The notes: generated by a model from the sequence alone, not told the origin. DNA of 9,021 nucleotides from an uncultured Eubacteriales bacterium (GCA_902497185.1 CABVEG010000053.1:1-9021), one strand, 5' to 3'. Numbered from the stretch's first letter, positions 1 through 6,411 are shown. Made by a program: numbers and translations.

Positions 1-53
1 TATATTTTACTATTAACTGTTTTTAATAATACCACATTTAGTCAAGAATATTC

Positions 54-103
54 TTACCCCGCTAATGCTATCCACTCACGGCAAGCTATGCCCTTCAGCA
101 TTA
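54..103 (-). repeat. GC-rich inverted-repeat element downstream of thiI
   Basis: This short stretch just past the thiI stop is clearly richer in G and C than the surrounding AT-rich sequence. It is bounded by a perfect 7-bp inverted repeat, TAATGCT at 63-69 and AGCATTA at 97-103, separated by 27 bases. On the minus strand a 15-codon frame runs from ATG at 101-99 to TAA at 56-54 (MLKGIACREWIALAG), but no ribosome binding site precedes the ATG. No T-run follows the stem in the direction of transcription, so it does not look like an intrinsic terminator. It may be one copy of a dispersed intergenic repeat or part of a structured 3' region. Its nature is not recognised from the sequence alone. 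Confidence 0.35.
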
Positions 104-122
104 TTTGGTTAAATATTGGATA

Positions 123-1295
123 TTAAAACTCAACTGCTTCAGCATTTTCAACCGCCTTATCAATAAGCTCATCAAGACCTTCAATTTTTCTTTCAATAGA
201 TTCAATAATAGACTTTTTAGGCTTTGTTTCAGGATGCTTTGCCACAAATACGGTACAGCAGTCCTCATAGGGTCTTATTGAAATATCGTAAGTACCTATA
301 TCAACGGCAACATCTACAATTTCCTGCTTATCCATTGCACAAAGAGGACGAAGAACAGGAATAGTTGCCGCTGAATCAATGGCCATTATAGCCTCCATAG
401 TCTGACTTGCCACCTGACCAATACTGTCACCTGTAACAAGAGCCATTGACTTATTATTTTCAGCTATTTTCTGTGCCGCCTTAAGCATTGCTCTCTTTAA
501 TAATATAGTCATTTTTTCAGGTGGTGTGCTTTCATATATTTTAAGCTGTGTTTCCGTAAACGGCACAATATAAAGTTTTAAAGTTCCCGTATATTCAGCT
601 ATTTTCTCGGCAAGGTCAAGTACCTTTTGCTTTGCTCTTTCTGATGTATAAGGAGGTGAATCAAAGTAGCACGCCTCTACCTCAACACCTCTTTTTGCTA
701 CAAGAAATGCCGCAACAGGGCTGTCAATTCCACCTGACATAAGTACTGTAGCCTTACCGCTTGCACCGTAAGGCAAACCGCCCTTTGCCTTAATAACCTT
801 ACTGTAAACATAAGCATTATTTCTCAGCTCAACCATTAGCTTTACCTGAGGATTATGTACATCAACTGTAAGATTATCAATATTGTGCAGAATATAGCCG
901 CCTACATCAGCACTTATTTCATTACCTGTCATAGGATACCTCTTGTCTGACCTTCTTGTAACTACCTTAAAGGATACACCTCCTTCAGGAAAATGCTCCT
1001 TAAAGTGCAGTAATGCGTGCTTTCTAAGACTTTCAATGCTCTGATCCTCAAATTCAATGCCGGGACAAACTGCTGTTACTCCCAAAATTTTCAAAACAAT
1101 AGGTATAACGGTATCATAGTCAAACTCCCCTTCTTCGTTTACTACAAGAAGTCTGCCCTGTTCTTTGTAAACTCTGTAGCCCTGATATGGCTCCAGTCTT
1201 TTTATAATTGTCCATATTAATTTGTTTTCAATTAAATATCTGTTCTTGCCACGCATGGCAATTTCACCGTATTTTACTAAAAGTACATTTCTCAT
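123..1295 (-). CDS. thiI: tRNA 4-thiouridine synthase ThiI (tRNA sulfurtransferase)
   Basis: ThiI adenylates uridine 8 of tRNA with ATP and accepts sulfur from a cysteine desulfurase to form 4-thiouridine, a near-UV sensor base. In some bacteria it also delivers sulfur for the thiamine thiazole. The 390-residue protein has an N-terminal ferredoxin-like and THUMP region (about 1-165), the KGGLPYG signature near 171-177, and a PP-loop ATP-binding motif SGGIDSP at 187-193. A Cys-Cys pair at 346-347 in EDCCTVFVAKHP aligns with the conserved catalytic-domain cysteine of the family. The protein ends after the PP-loop domain and lacks the C-terminal rhodanese domain of the longer E. coli enzyme, as is usual in Firmicutes. 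The ATG start is supported by an AAGGGAG site 7 bases upstream. It is the last gene of the train in this window, with an 18-base gap from the GNAT gene before it. The desulfurase encoded at 2811-3947 is its likely sulfur donor. Confidence 0.96.
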   Translation of the reverse strand: MRNVLLVKYGEIAMRGKNRYLIENKLIWTIIKRLEPYQGYRVYKEQGRLLVVNEEGEFDYDTVIPIVLKILGVTAVCPGIEFEDQSIESLRKHALLHFKEHFPEGGVSFKVVTRRSDKRYPMTGNEISADVGGYILHNIDNLTVDVHNPQVKLMVELRNNAYVYSKVIKAKGGLPYGASGKATVLMSGGIDSPVAAFLVAKRGVEVEACYFDSPPYTSERAKQKVLDLAEKIAEYTGTLKLYIVPFTETQLKIYESTPPEKMTILLKRAMLKAAQKIAENNKSMALVTGDSIGQVASQTMEAIMAIDSAATIPVLRPLCAMDKQEIVDVAVDIGTYDISIRPYEDCCTVFVAKHPETKPKKSIIESIERKIEGLDELIDKAVENAEAVEF

Positions 1296-1313
1296 TATTC
1301 TTCTCCCTTAATT

Positions 1314-1754
1314 TTAAGTGTCAATTCTGACCATTTCTTTAATCTCTTTATTTCTATATACAAGATCATCTCTTACAATAAAGCCGTTCTTTTCCCAAAA
1401 TCTATTTCCAATCTCATTTTTAGAAAATGCCACAAGAGCCACCTTATTTATTCCCTCTTTTTCCAAAGCATTAAGCACCCTATTTAACAAGGCTTTTCCT
1501 ATCCCCTGTCTGCGCTCAGTAACGGCAACTGCTGTATGATGAATATATCCTCTCCGTCCGTCATGTCCGCTTAATATAACTCCGACAATGTTATTATCCT
1601 TTTTAGCAATAAAACAGGTTTCTGGATTTCTTTTTAAGTATCTTTCAATACCATCCCTTGAATCATCAATATTATTAAGTCCCATACCCGGAGTATTAAT
1701 CCATAAATTATAAACTTCGTCATAGTCATTAATTGTCATATTTCTAATTTCCAT
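1314..1754 (-). CDS. GNAT-family N-acetyltransferase (YpeA-like)
   Basis: This is a single-domain acetyl-CoA-dependent acetyltransferase of 146 residues with an unknown acceptor. Motif A is intact at about 80-90 (ERRQGIGKALL, the R-x-x-G-x-G pyrophosphate loop), preceded by the beta-4 strand YIHHTAVAV. The FWEKNGF segment at 119-125 is the usual motif B end. The N-terminus (MEIRNMTINDYDEVYNLW) and the GHDGRRGY segment at 63-70 resemble the YpeA branch of GNATs, so protein or small-molecule N-acetylation is possible but cannot be decided here. A GGAG site lies 7-8 bases before the ATG. The gene sits 18 bases upstream of thiI and 51 bases after the DUF6506 gene in the same direction, so it is probably co-transcribed. 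Nothing suggests a direct role in tRNA thiolation, and it looks like an accessory passenger between the desulfurase and thiI. Confidence 0.85.
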   Translation of the reverse strand: MEIRNMTINDYDEVYNLWINTPGMGLNNIDDSRDGIERYLKRNPETCFIAKKDNNIVGVILSGHDGRRGYIHHTAVAVTERRQGIGKALLNRVLNALEKEGINKVALVAFSKNEIGNRFWEKNGFIVRDDLVYRNKEIKEMVRIDT

Positions 1755-1805
1755 AACCTATCTCCAATCTAAAATTTTAACTCACAGGCAAAACGGAATA
1801 TATTA

Positions 1806-2087
1806 TTATGAGAAAAATTTCTTATATAATTCATCCTGTTCAGGTAGATGGGTAATATATCCCACAGGTATTTTATTTTCCGTTGCCTTTATAATTTCCT
1901 TTGCACCGTCAACTCCAAATGCTCCACATAATTCTATACAATCAATACCTTCCCCATATAATTCCCTAGCAACTTCACTTGCCTCATAAATATTTGCAAC
2001 TCCAACAATTTGCGCTGTACCGTTGTGAATTAACGCTCTATCTGTTTTACTGTCAAAATTTCCCATAATCAAAAATGCAAATTTCAT
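1806..2087 (-). CDS. DUF6506-type small protein of unknown function
   Basis: This 93-residue soluble protein has no signal peptide or membrane segment. The pattern of an N-terminal beta strand (MKFAFLIM), a central GVANIYEASEVARELYGEGI helix, the signature IELCGAFG at 51-58 and a later KIPVGYITH strand matches what I recall of the DUF6506 family. That family consists of compact alpha/beta proteins found mainly in Firmicutes and has no established function. The ELCGAFG turn resembles a small ligand-binding loop, but this is inference. A GAGGTGAG ribosome binding site stands before the ATG, and the gene follows the lipocalin-like gene by 26 bases on the same strand. The length appears complete for the family, and no catalytic residues can be named. 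Confidence 0.7.
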   Translation of the reverse strand: MKFAFLIMGNFDSKTDRALIHNGTAQIVGVANIYEASEVARELYGEGIDCIELCGAFGVDGAKEIIKATENKIPVGYITHLPEQDELYKKFFS

Positions 2088-2113
2088 TTATTCTCACCTC
2101 ATCAAATTACAAT

Positions 2114-2623
2114 TTATCCTCTTTTACGTTTAGCATAAATATTTGAATTTACTCTCCATTCATTATTTTCGGTTACTGTAACGTTTTGCCAACGGAAACT
2201 ATTATCCGAAATTTCAGAAAATACCCATTTTTTGTTTGGCTCATTAAGCACCGTACCAACCAGTTTTTCTCCTTCAAGAACAAATTTAAGACGGCACATT
2301 TTTCTTTCGCAAGTATAAAACATATCATAACATTTTTCTTTAGGATTAAACATTCTTACAGCTAACCCATATTCGCCGTCAACCTGTGGATTTACATGTC
2401 TGGTTTCTCTGGAAGGACAAATGAATAAATCTTCAATACCTGCTCCATTTAATATTCTTCTGAAAATCCATTCCCCTTTAATATGTCTTGAATATTTTTT
2501 CTCTCCATTATAGCCATCATAATAATCAAATTCCCAATCTCCAATCAGCTTTGAAAACCAATCATATTCCTTTGGAATAAAATTTGTTTCCTTTCCATAC
2601 AATACCTCGGTAAAAATATCCAT
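2114..2623 (-). CDS. Uncharacterised lipocalin/DUF1579-like protein
   Basis: This 169-residue protein is not firmly recognised. It is cytoplasmic by appearance, with no signal peptide. Its sequence alternates short beta strands with aromatic residues: LIGDWEFDYYDG at 26-37, GEWIFRRIL at 50-58, YGLAVRMFNP at 85-94, LEGEKLVGTV at 116-125, KWVFSEI at 132-138 and FRWQNVTV at 143-150. The opening L-I-G-D-W followed by G-x-W and later strand repeats is typical of the beta-barrel fold seen in DUF1579 and lipocalin-like proteins, which often bind small hydrophobic ligands or serve unknown roles. The ligand cannot be inferred. A GGGGAGG ribosome binding site precedes the ATG. A 187-base gap separates it from the cysteine desulfurase stop upstream, and a very weak -10-like TATAAT (minus strand, 2661-2656) lies in that gap without a good -35 box. 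Confidence 0.7.
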   Translation of the reverse strand: MDIFTEVLYGKETNFIPKEYDWFSKLIGDWEFDYYDGYNGEKKYSRHIKGEWIFRRILNGAGIEDLFICPSRETRHVNPQVDGEYGLAVRMFNPKEKCYDMFYTCERKMCRLKFVLEGEKLVGTVLNEPNKKWVFSEISDNSFRWQNVTVTENNEWRVNSNIYAKRKRG

Positions 2624-2810
2624 TTTTATTTTCCTCCCCGAAATTTAAACATAACATTATAAAAAATCAAAGCTGCTTTTTAATAAAAGGAAATAACCAC
2701 TTTACATATCCTCCAAAATAAAACAGACAAATACCTCATAACCTTATCATTGCAACTTTTTTAGTAAACTATTTTTTTGAAGATCTCCTATAAGCCTTTT
2801 ATAAAACCAC

Positions 2811-3947
2811 CTACCTAGGCACAAATCTCCTTAACAAAGGCACCTGCTTTTTAAGACATTCAACAACTCTTTCAGCCTCTTCAACAGTATTTTCACTTGA
2901 AAAGCTAAATCTTACGGCACTTCCGCCTCTGCCATCTATAATATAATCCACAATCTTTTTCTTTTCCTTAGCTCTTGACGAGCAGGCAGAGCCTGTTGCA
3001 ACATATATACCATCATTTTCAAGGGCATGTAAAAGCACCTCACCCTTAACATTTTCAAAGCTCAAATTAAGTATGTAAGGAGAACCCTTTTCAACATCAC
3101 CGTTTACATAAACCCCTTCAAGCTCCTCAGTAATTTTCAAAAGAGTATTTCTGACTTCGCTTACCCTTTTATAATTACTCTCCATATTTTTTATAGCAAT
3201 TTCCGTTGCCTCACCCATAGCAACAATGGCATAGCTGTTTTCAGTTCCGGGTCTAAAGCCCTTTTCCTGACCACCGCCAAAGTGGAGATTATTTACTCTC
3301 ACACCCTTTTTAATATACATGGCACCAACACCTTTTGCTGACTGTATTTTGTGTCCGCTCATTGTTATAATATCGGCATTTTTACAGTTAATAGGGTGCT
3401 TTCCGAAAGCCTGTACACAATCAGTATGGAAAACACAGCCTTTATTCTTAGCCTTTATTACAGAATAAATTTTTTCCATATCCTGTACCGTACCAACCTC
3501 ATTATTAACATACATAATGCTTACAAGTATGGTATTTTCATCAACAGCTTTTTCAAGGTCATCAATGCTAATATAACCCTTTTCATCAACATCAAGAGTT
3601 ACAACCTCAAAGCCTCTTTTTTCAAGCTCTTTATAGCTGTCTGTTACGGAAGGATGCTCAATTCTCATTGTAACAACCTTGCTTCCTCTTTTTTTATAAG
3701 CATCTGCAACACCTAAAATGGCAGTATTATTAGCCTCTGTGCCGCCACTTGTAAAATAAATTTCATCAGGATCAGCCTTTATAGCCGATGCTATGGATTT
3801 TCTAGCCTTAGTAATTTCCTTTTCCACCTCAAAACCTAAGCTATGAAGTGAAGACGGATTGGCAAAGCCTGTTTTCATAAAGTCATACATTTTTTCAAGC
3901 ACTGCATCAGATATTTTAGTTGTTGATGCATTATCAAAATAAATCAC
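2811..3947 (-). CDS. Cysteine desulfurase, NifS/IscS class I, probable ThiI partner
   Basis: This is a PLP-dependent enzyme that removes sulfur from L-cysteine to give alanine and an enzyme persulfide for transfer to acceptor proteins. The 378-residue protein carries the opening IYFDNASTT, SGGTEANN at 67-74 (cofactor phosphate loop), EHPS with His98, HTDCVQA with Asp175, and the Schiff-base lysine K200 in TMSGHKIQ. The mobile-loop cysteine is C322 in ATGSACSSRAKEKK. Its C-terminus is shorter than IscS and resembles the dedicated NifZ/NifS-type enzymes that pair with ThiI in Firmicutes. That pairing is supported here by thiI lying downstream on the same strand. The start codon is GTG at 3947-3945, fixed by a GGAGGA site (3959-3954) embedded in the last codons of rsmE. 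Only 2 bases separate the rsmE stop from this GTG, so the two genes are probably translationally coupled. Confidence 0.93.
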   Translation of the reverse strand: MIYFDNASTTKISDAVLEKMYDFMKTGFANPSSLHSLGFEVEKEITKARKSIASAIKADPDEIYFTSGGTEANNTAILGVADAYKKRGSKVVTMRIEHPSVTDSYKELEKRGFEVVTLDVDEKGYISIDDLEKAVDENTILVSIMYVNNEVGTVQDMEKIYSVIKAKNKGCVFHTDCVQAFGKHPINCKNADIITMSGHKIQSAKGVGAMYIKKGVRVNNLHFGGGQEKGFRPGTENSYAIVAMGEATEIAIKNMESNYKRVSEVRNTLLKITEELEGVYVNGDVEKGSPYILNLSFENVKGEVLLHALENDGIYVATGSACSSRAKEKKKIVDYIIDGRGGSAVRFSFSSENTVEEAERVVECLKKQVPLLRRFVPR

Positions 3948-3949
3948 AA

Positions 3950-4678
3950 CTAGTCCTCCAATTCATAAAGAAGTATAACAGAGGTTACAAGACCTGCTGT
4001 TTCTGTTCTCAATATTCTTTTACCCAATGTAACAGGTTTAACTCCCTTTGAAAGAGCAAAATCTATTTCTTCATTGGAAAATCCTCCCTCAGGACCTATA
4101 AAAATACCAATACTCTTCCCTTTAAAGCCTTTAGCAAAAGTTTTCAAGCTGTTTTCTTTTTCTTTTTCGTAAGGAATAATAGCTCCATCAAGACTAACAG
4201 CCTCACTGATAGCATCCTTAAACGTCATTACTCTATCCACAACGGGAATTTTACCCCTGCCGCACTGTTTAGCTGCCGCCTCTGCAATTTTGTTCCATCT
4301 TTGTATTTTTTTGTCCTCTTTACCATCAAGTTTAACCACAGTATGCTCTGTCTTAACAGGTACAATTCTGTCAACACCGATTTCAATACACTTCTGTATA
4401 ACAAGCTCCATTTTGTCAGCCTTAGGCAAAGACTGATAAAGTGTAAGTTTTATATTCGGCTCATTGTCATTTGTAAATATATCGGTTATTTTTGCCGTAA
4501 CAGCTTTCTTTGTTATTTCGGTTATTTCACACTCGTAATCTCTGCCATCACCATCACATACAGTAATTATATCACCGATTTTAGCCCTTAAAACACTGCC
4601 AATGTGCTTTGCATTTTCGCCCTCAAGGGTAATGGTGTGGTCATTTATATTTTCACTGTTTACAAAAAACTTAGGCAT
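3950..4678 (-). CDS. rsmE: 16S rRNA (uracil-1498-N3)-methyltransferase RsmE
   Basis: RsmE transfers a methyl group from S-adenosylmethionine to N3 of U1498 in helix 44 of 16S rRNA, acting on the assembled 30S subunit. The 242-residue protein has the N-terminal PUA-like RNA-binding part with KHIGSVLR at 24-31. It is followed by a SPOUT (trefoil-knot) methyltransferase domain showing EAAAKQCGRGKIP at 133-145, the cofactor loop IGPEGGFSNEE at 194-204, and LGKRILRTETA at 218-228. Length and motifs are those of a complete enzyme. The ATG has AGGAG 7 bases upstream. It is coupled at its 3' end to the cysteine desulfurase. A degraded duplicate of its first ~17-19 codons lies upstream at 5305-5363. 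In many Clostridia rsmE follows prmA directly, whereas here about 2.3 kb of accessory genes separates them. Confidence 0.96.
   Translation of the reverse strand: MPKFFVNSENINDHTITLEGENAKHIGSVLRAKIGDIITVCDGDGRDYECEITEITKKAVTAKITDIFTNDNEPNIKLTLYQSLPKADKMELVIQKCIEIGVDRIVPVKTEHTVVKLDGKEDKKIQRWNKIAEAAAKQCGRGKIPVVDRVMTFKDAISEAVSLDGAIIPYEKEKENSLKTFAKGFKGKSIGIFIGPEGGFSNEEIDFALSKGVKPVTLGKRILRTETAGLVTSVILLYELED
3954..3959 (-). promoter_or_regulatory. Ribosome binding site of the desulfurase inside the rsmE 3' end
   Basis: GGAGGA on the minus strand lies within the final Leu-Glu-Asp codons of rsmE, 6 bases before a GTG. It decides the otherwise hidden GTG start of the cysteine desulfurase and implies translational coupling to rsmE. 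Confidence 0.8.
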
Positions 4679-4719
4679 AATAATACTCCTTTAATAATTT
4701 AAACAATCAATTTTTGATA

Positions 4720-5184
4720 TTAATATTCAAAGAATTGTTCAAATGCTATATCGGCTCTATCAAAAGGAAATTTTTTCTTATCAACAGGGATTTCAACAAA
4801 TCCGTATTTTTTGTATAAGTGAATAGCCTGAACACACTTTCTATTTGAAACAATTATCACTTTACTTATTTTCTTTTCTTTCACATAATCAATGCACGCT
4901 TTTAAACAGGCGCTACCTGCTCCCGTTCCCGTATACATTCCTCTTGCTGCAAATTTCATAATTTCCCAGTCACCATCCGCTCTGGGGGCAATCATACAAC
5001 AAGCCATAACGTTATCTTCACTATCCAGTGCAAAAAATATTTGTCCGCCAGCCTCAATATAAGGCTCAATATTCTCTAATTCTCTCAAATCTTCTTGTTC
5101 TATAGCAAACATTTCAGAAATCCATGCCTTATTCATTTCTATAAATTCATTTTTGTATTTTGAATTATAAGGTACAATTTTCAT
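4720..5184 (-). CDS. GNAT-family N-acetyltransferase
   Basis: This 154-residue acetyl-CoA-dependent acetyltransferase has an unknown substrate. The GNAT core is visible: strand QIFFALDSEDNVMACCMI at 48-65, strand WEIMKFAA at 73-80, the pyrophosphate loop region MYTGTGAGSACL at 83-94, KVIIVSNRKCVQAIHLYKK at 108-126 and the closing YGFVEIP at 127-133. The loop reads T-G-T-G-A-G rather than the common R-G-x-G-x-G, but the two important glycines (G88, G90) remain. A GAGGAG site lies 7 bases before the ATG. The gene occupies the segment between the rsmE-prmA scar and intact rsmE, 41 bases upstream of rsmE, and probably shares its transcript. It looks like an acquired passenger gene and has no evident link to ribosome modification. 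Confidence 0.83.
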   Translation of the reverse strand: MKIVPYNSKYKNEFIEMNKAWISEMFAIEQEDLRELENIEPYIEAGGQIFFALDSEDNVMACCMIAPRADGDWEIMKFAARGMYTGTGAGSACLKACIDYVKEKKISKVIIVSNRKCVQAIHLYKKYGFVEIPVDKKKFPFDRADIAFEQFFEY

Positions 5185-5229
5185 AAAACCACTCCTCGCA
5201 AATACCTATTCACATAAATTAAATATATG

Positions 5230-5311
5230 TTCCTATTTCTTAACAGATGTAATACAAACATATTATCCTTAGTCGCCATATTTACAACCTTTAACACGCA
5301 TTTATCAAAAG
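5230..5311 (-). pseudogene. Degraded duplicate of the prmA 3' end
   Basis: This segment aligns in the same orientation with the last ~26 codons and stop of prmA (6946-7028). I count about 69 identical positions of 83, including one deleted base that shifts the frame in the region equivalent to DEW. The TAG stop and the reading ITSVK remain recognisable in one frame. It joins the rsmE 5' duplicate at 5305-5311, where both parents can be aligned. It is non-coding and is best read as a duplication scar. Confidence 0.85.
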
Positions 5312-5363
5312 TAATGATGTGGTCATTTATATTTAACTGTTTACAAAAAACTTAGGCATAATA
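5305..5363 (-). pseudogene. Degraded duplicate of the rsmE 5' end
   Basis: This segment aligns in the same orientation with rsmE positions 4623-4682, with about 55 of 60 positions identical by my count. The copy begins with ATG at 5359-5357 and reads MPKFFVNS exactly as RsmE does. A one-base deletion next to a substitution then gives TAA at codon 9. The AGGAG ribosome binding site of the real gene is not preserved upstream. On the minus strand this rsmE start precedes the prmA end, the reverse of the intact gene order. Confidence 0.88.
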
Positions 5364-5410
5364 GTTCTTAATTAAATGATTTATTCCGCAACTGCTTAAT
5401 AAACCGAAAG

Positions 5411-5752
5411 TTATTTCTTTATTGTATCGCCATCCAAAGCTGTCCATCCAAAGCGAATTATAGAAACTATAATAGCAATAATCGTTATACTTTCGTTCAA
5501 AACACCGCCCCACGATTTCACAAGCACATCATATATAAGCATACATGGAGCATTTACAGTAAGATTAGCAATTCTTATATTTCTGGCATTGTTTGTCCAG
5601 TAAGAAGTAGTTCCGGCTATTGTTCCTGCAATTGGAAGAAGGCTTATCGGACCGTTCCATGTAAAAAAAGCAACTGTAACAGCTAATAGCGAAAATATTA
5701 TAATCCAACCTTTCCACCTTATTAATTTATATTTATTATATTTTGTAAGCAT
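5411..5752 (-). CDS. C-terminal part of a YgjV-like membrane protein (truncated gene)
   Basis: The 113-residue frame is strongly hydrophobic, with probable membrane segments at about 15-32, 35-52, 62-78 and 87-103. The order RWKGWIIIF, WNGPISLLPIAGTIAGT, NNARNIR, PCMLIYDVLVKSWGG and IIRFGW follows the second half of the inner-membrane YgjV family, whose function is unknown. Family members are longer, with an N-terminal segment that here lies in a separate frame at 5781-5891. The middle segment that normally joins them, containing the HFFLLG-type helix, is absent. The ATG at 5752 has AAGGA a few bases upstream and could allow translation of the fragment, but a functional protein is doubtful. 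The gene sits between the accessory GNAT gene and the rsmE-prmA scar. Confidence 0.55.
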   Translation of the reverse strand: MLTKYNKYKLIRWKGWIIIFSLLAVTVAFFTWNGPISLLPIAGTIAGTTSYWTNNARNIRIANLTVNAPCMLIYDVLVKSWGGVLNESITIIAIIVSIIRFGWTALDGDTIKK

Positions 5753-5780
5753 CGTGTTCCTTACAATATTTATAAAAAGG

Positions 5781-5891
5781 CTAAGGCATCAATATAAAAA
5801 GTGATTTATTTGATTTTACCTGATATGAAACAAGAAAAAATATAACACCTGCAAATCCGACTCCTTGTGTTAAAATATCATTCAAATTCAT
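5781..5891 (-). pseudogene. N-terminal fragment of the broken ygjV-like gene
   Basis: This 36-codon frame starts at ATG 5891-5889 with a well-placed GGAGG (5901-5897) and ends at TAG 5783-5781. It encodes one hydrophobic segment, QGVGFAGVIFFLVSYQ, which matches the first helix of YgjV-family proteins (E. coli YgjV begins with a similar AQGVGVIAFLIG stretch, from memory). The rest of the family protein resumes at 5752 in a different frame, after roughly 35-40 missing codons. The good ribosome binding site suggests this was the original gene start before an internal deletion and frameshift. Confidence 0.7.
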
Positions 5892-5940
5892 ATATACCTC
5901 CAAATAATCATCAAATTTAAATTTATATAAATAATACTAT

Positions 5941-5969
5941 ATAATAATTTAATAGCTTTAAACATACAA
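5941..5969 (-). promoter_or_regulatory. Candidate promoter for the ygjV-like gene
   Basis: On the minus strand TTGTAT (5969-5964) and TATTAT (5946-5941) are separated by 17 bases, upstream of the ygjV-like start at 5891. The region is extremely AT-rich, so chance matches are likely. Confidence 0.3.
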
Positions 5970-5978
5970 ATAAAAAAT

Positions 5979-6386
5979 TTATATCTGAAAATTTTTAATA
6001 ACCAGCGCTGAATAATTCTCATAAGTTTCAAACCCAAAACGTTTATAAAAAGAAATTGTATTTGGATCAGATGGCATAATTTTAACATACAACAGGTCAG
6101 TAAAATATTTAAGAATACGTTTCATTAACTCATTTCCAATATTCATCCCCTGATATTCAGGGTCTACAAGCAGGTAATGAATAAATGCCACTGTTGCACC
6201 ATCATCTAAAGCACGAACCAATCCAACTAAACGCTTATCGTCCCAAGCTGATACAACATGTGTTGAATTTAACATAGCCCGAGTCAATTTATCAGGATAT
6301 TTTCCCGAATCCCAATTCACTGATAAAAAAAGCCTCTCCAAATCAACTGAATTAAAAGTCTTTGTTTCCTTATATTCAATATTCAT
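5979..6386 (-). CDS. GNAT-family N-acetyltransferase
   Basis: This 135-residue acetyltransferase has an unknown acceptor. From the chosen start it reads MNIEYKETKTFNS, LERLFLSVNWDSGKYP at 17-31, SAWDDKRLVGLVRALDDG at 46-63, the core strand FIHYLLVDPEYQG at 68-80, and the closing SFYKRFGFETYENY. It belongs to a small GNAT group common in Firmicutes. In the acetyl-CoA loop, where Q-G-x-G-x-G is usual, the sequence is QGMNIG (79-84), so the first of the two key glycines is Asn82. An alternative ATG at 6425 would add 13 residues and overlap the Nudix gene by 14 bases, but it has no ribosome binding site. ATG 6386 follows GGGGG by 10 bases and gives the usual family N-terminus. The gene is closely linked to the Nudix gene upstream and likely co-expressed. 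Confidence 0.82.
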   Translation of the reverse strand: MNIEYKETKTFNSVDLERLFLSVNWDSGKYPDKLTRAMLNSTHVVSAWDDKRLVGLVRALDDGATVAFIHYLLVDPEYQGMNIGNELMKRILKYFTDLLYVKIMPSDPNTISFYKRFGFETYENYSALVIKNFQI

Positions 6387-6411
6387 ATTTTTTAAGCCCC
6401 CATCACACTTT

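Noticed and set aside
45..56. Perfect 12-bp palindrome AAGAATATTCTT
   Set aside because: It has no loop and no T-run, so it is not a terminator. AT-rich palindromes of this size are expected by chance, and no operator context is visible.
2656..2661. TATAAT on the minus strand upstream of the lipocalin-like gene
   Set aside because: There is no acceptable -35 box at 16-18 bases and the region is AT-rich, so it is not reported as a promoter.
2702..2714. GGAGGA followed one base later by ATG and immediately by TAA on the minus strand
   Set aside because: The spacing is too short for a working ribosome binding site, and no protein frame or similarity to nearby genes was found. It may be chance or the remains of a lost gene.
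3351..3716. Open frame of 121 codons on the plus strand
   Set aside because: It lies wholly opposite the cysteine desulfurase gene, has no recognisable domain, and is a reverse-strand shadow of a well-supported gene.
4301..4591. Open frame of 96 codons on the plus strand
   Set aside because: It lies opposite rsmE and has no ribosome binding site or family features.
5888..6088. Minus-strand frame of 66 codons overlapping the 3' end of the GNAT gene
   Set aside because: It overlaps a recognisable acetyltransferase in another frame. Its composition reflects AT-rich sequence, and a better-supported ygjV fragment starts at 5891.
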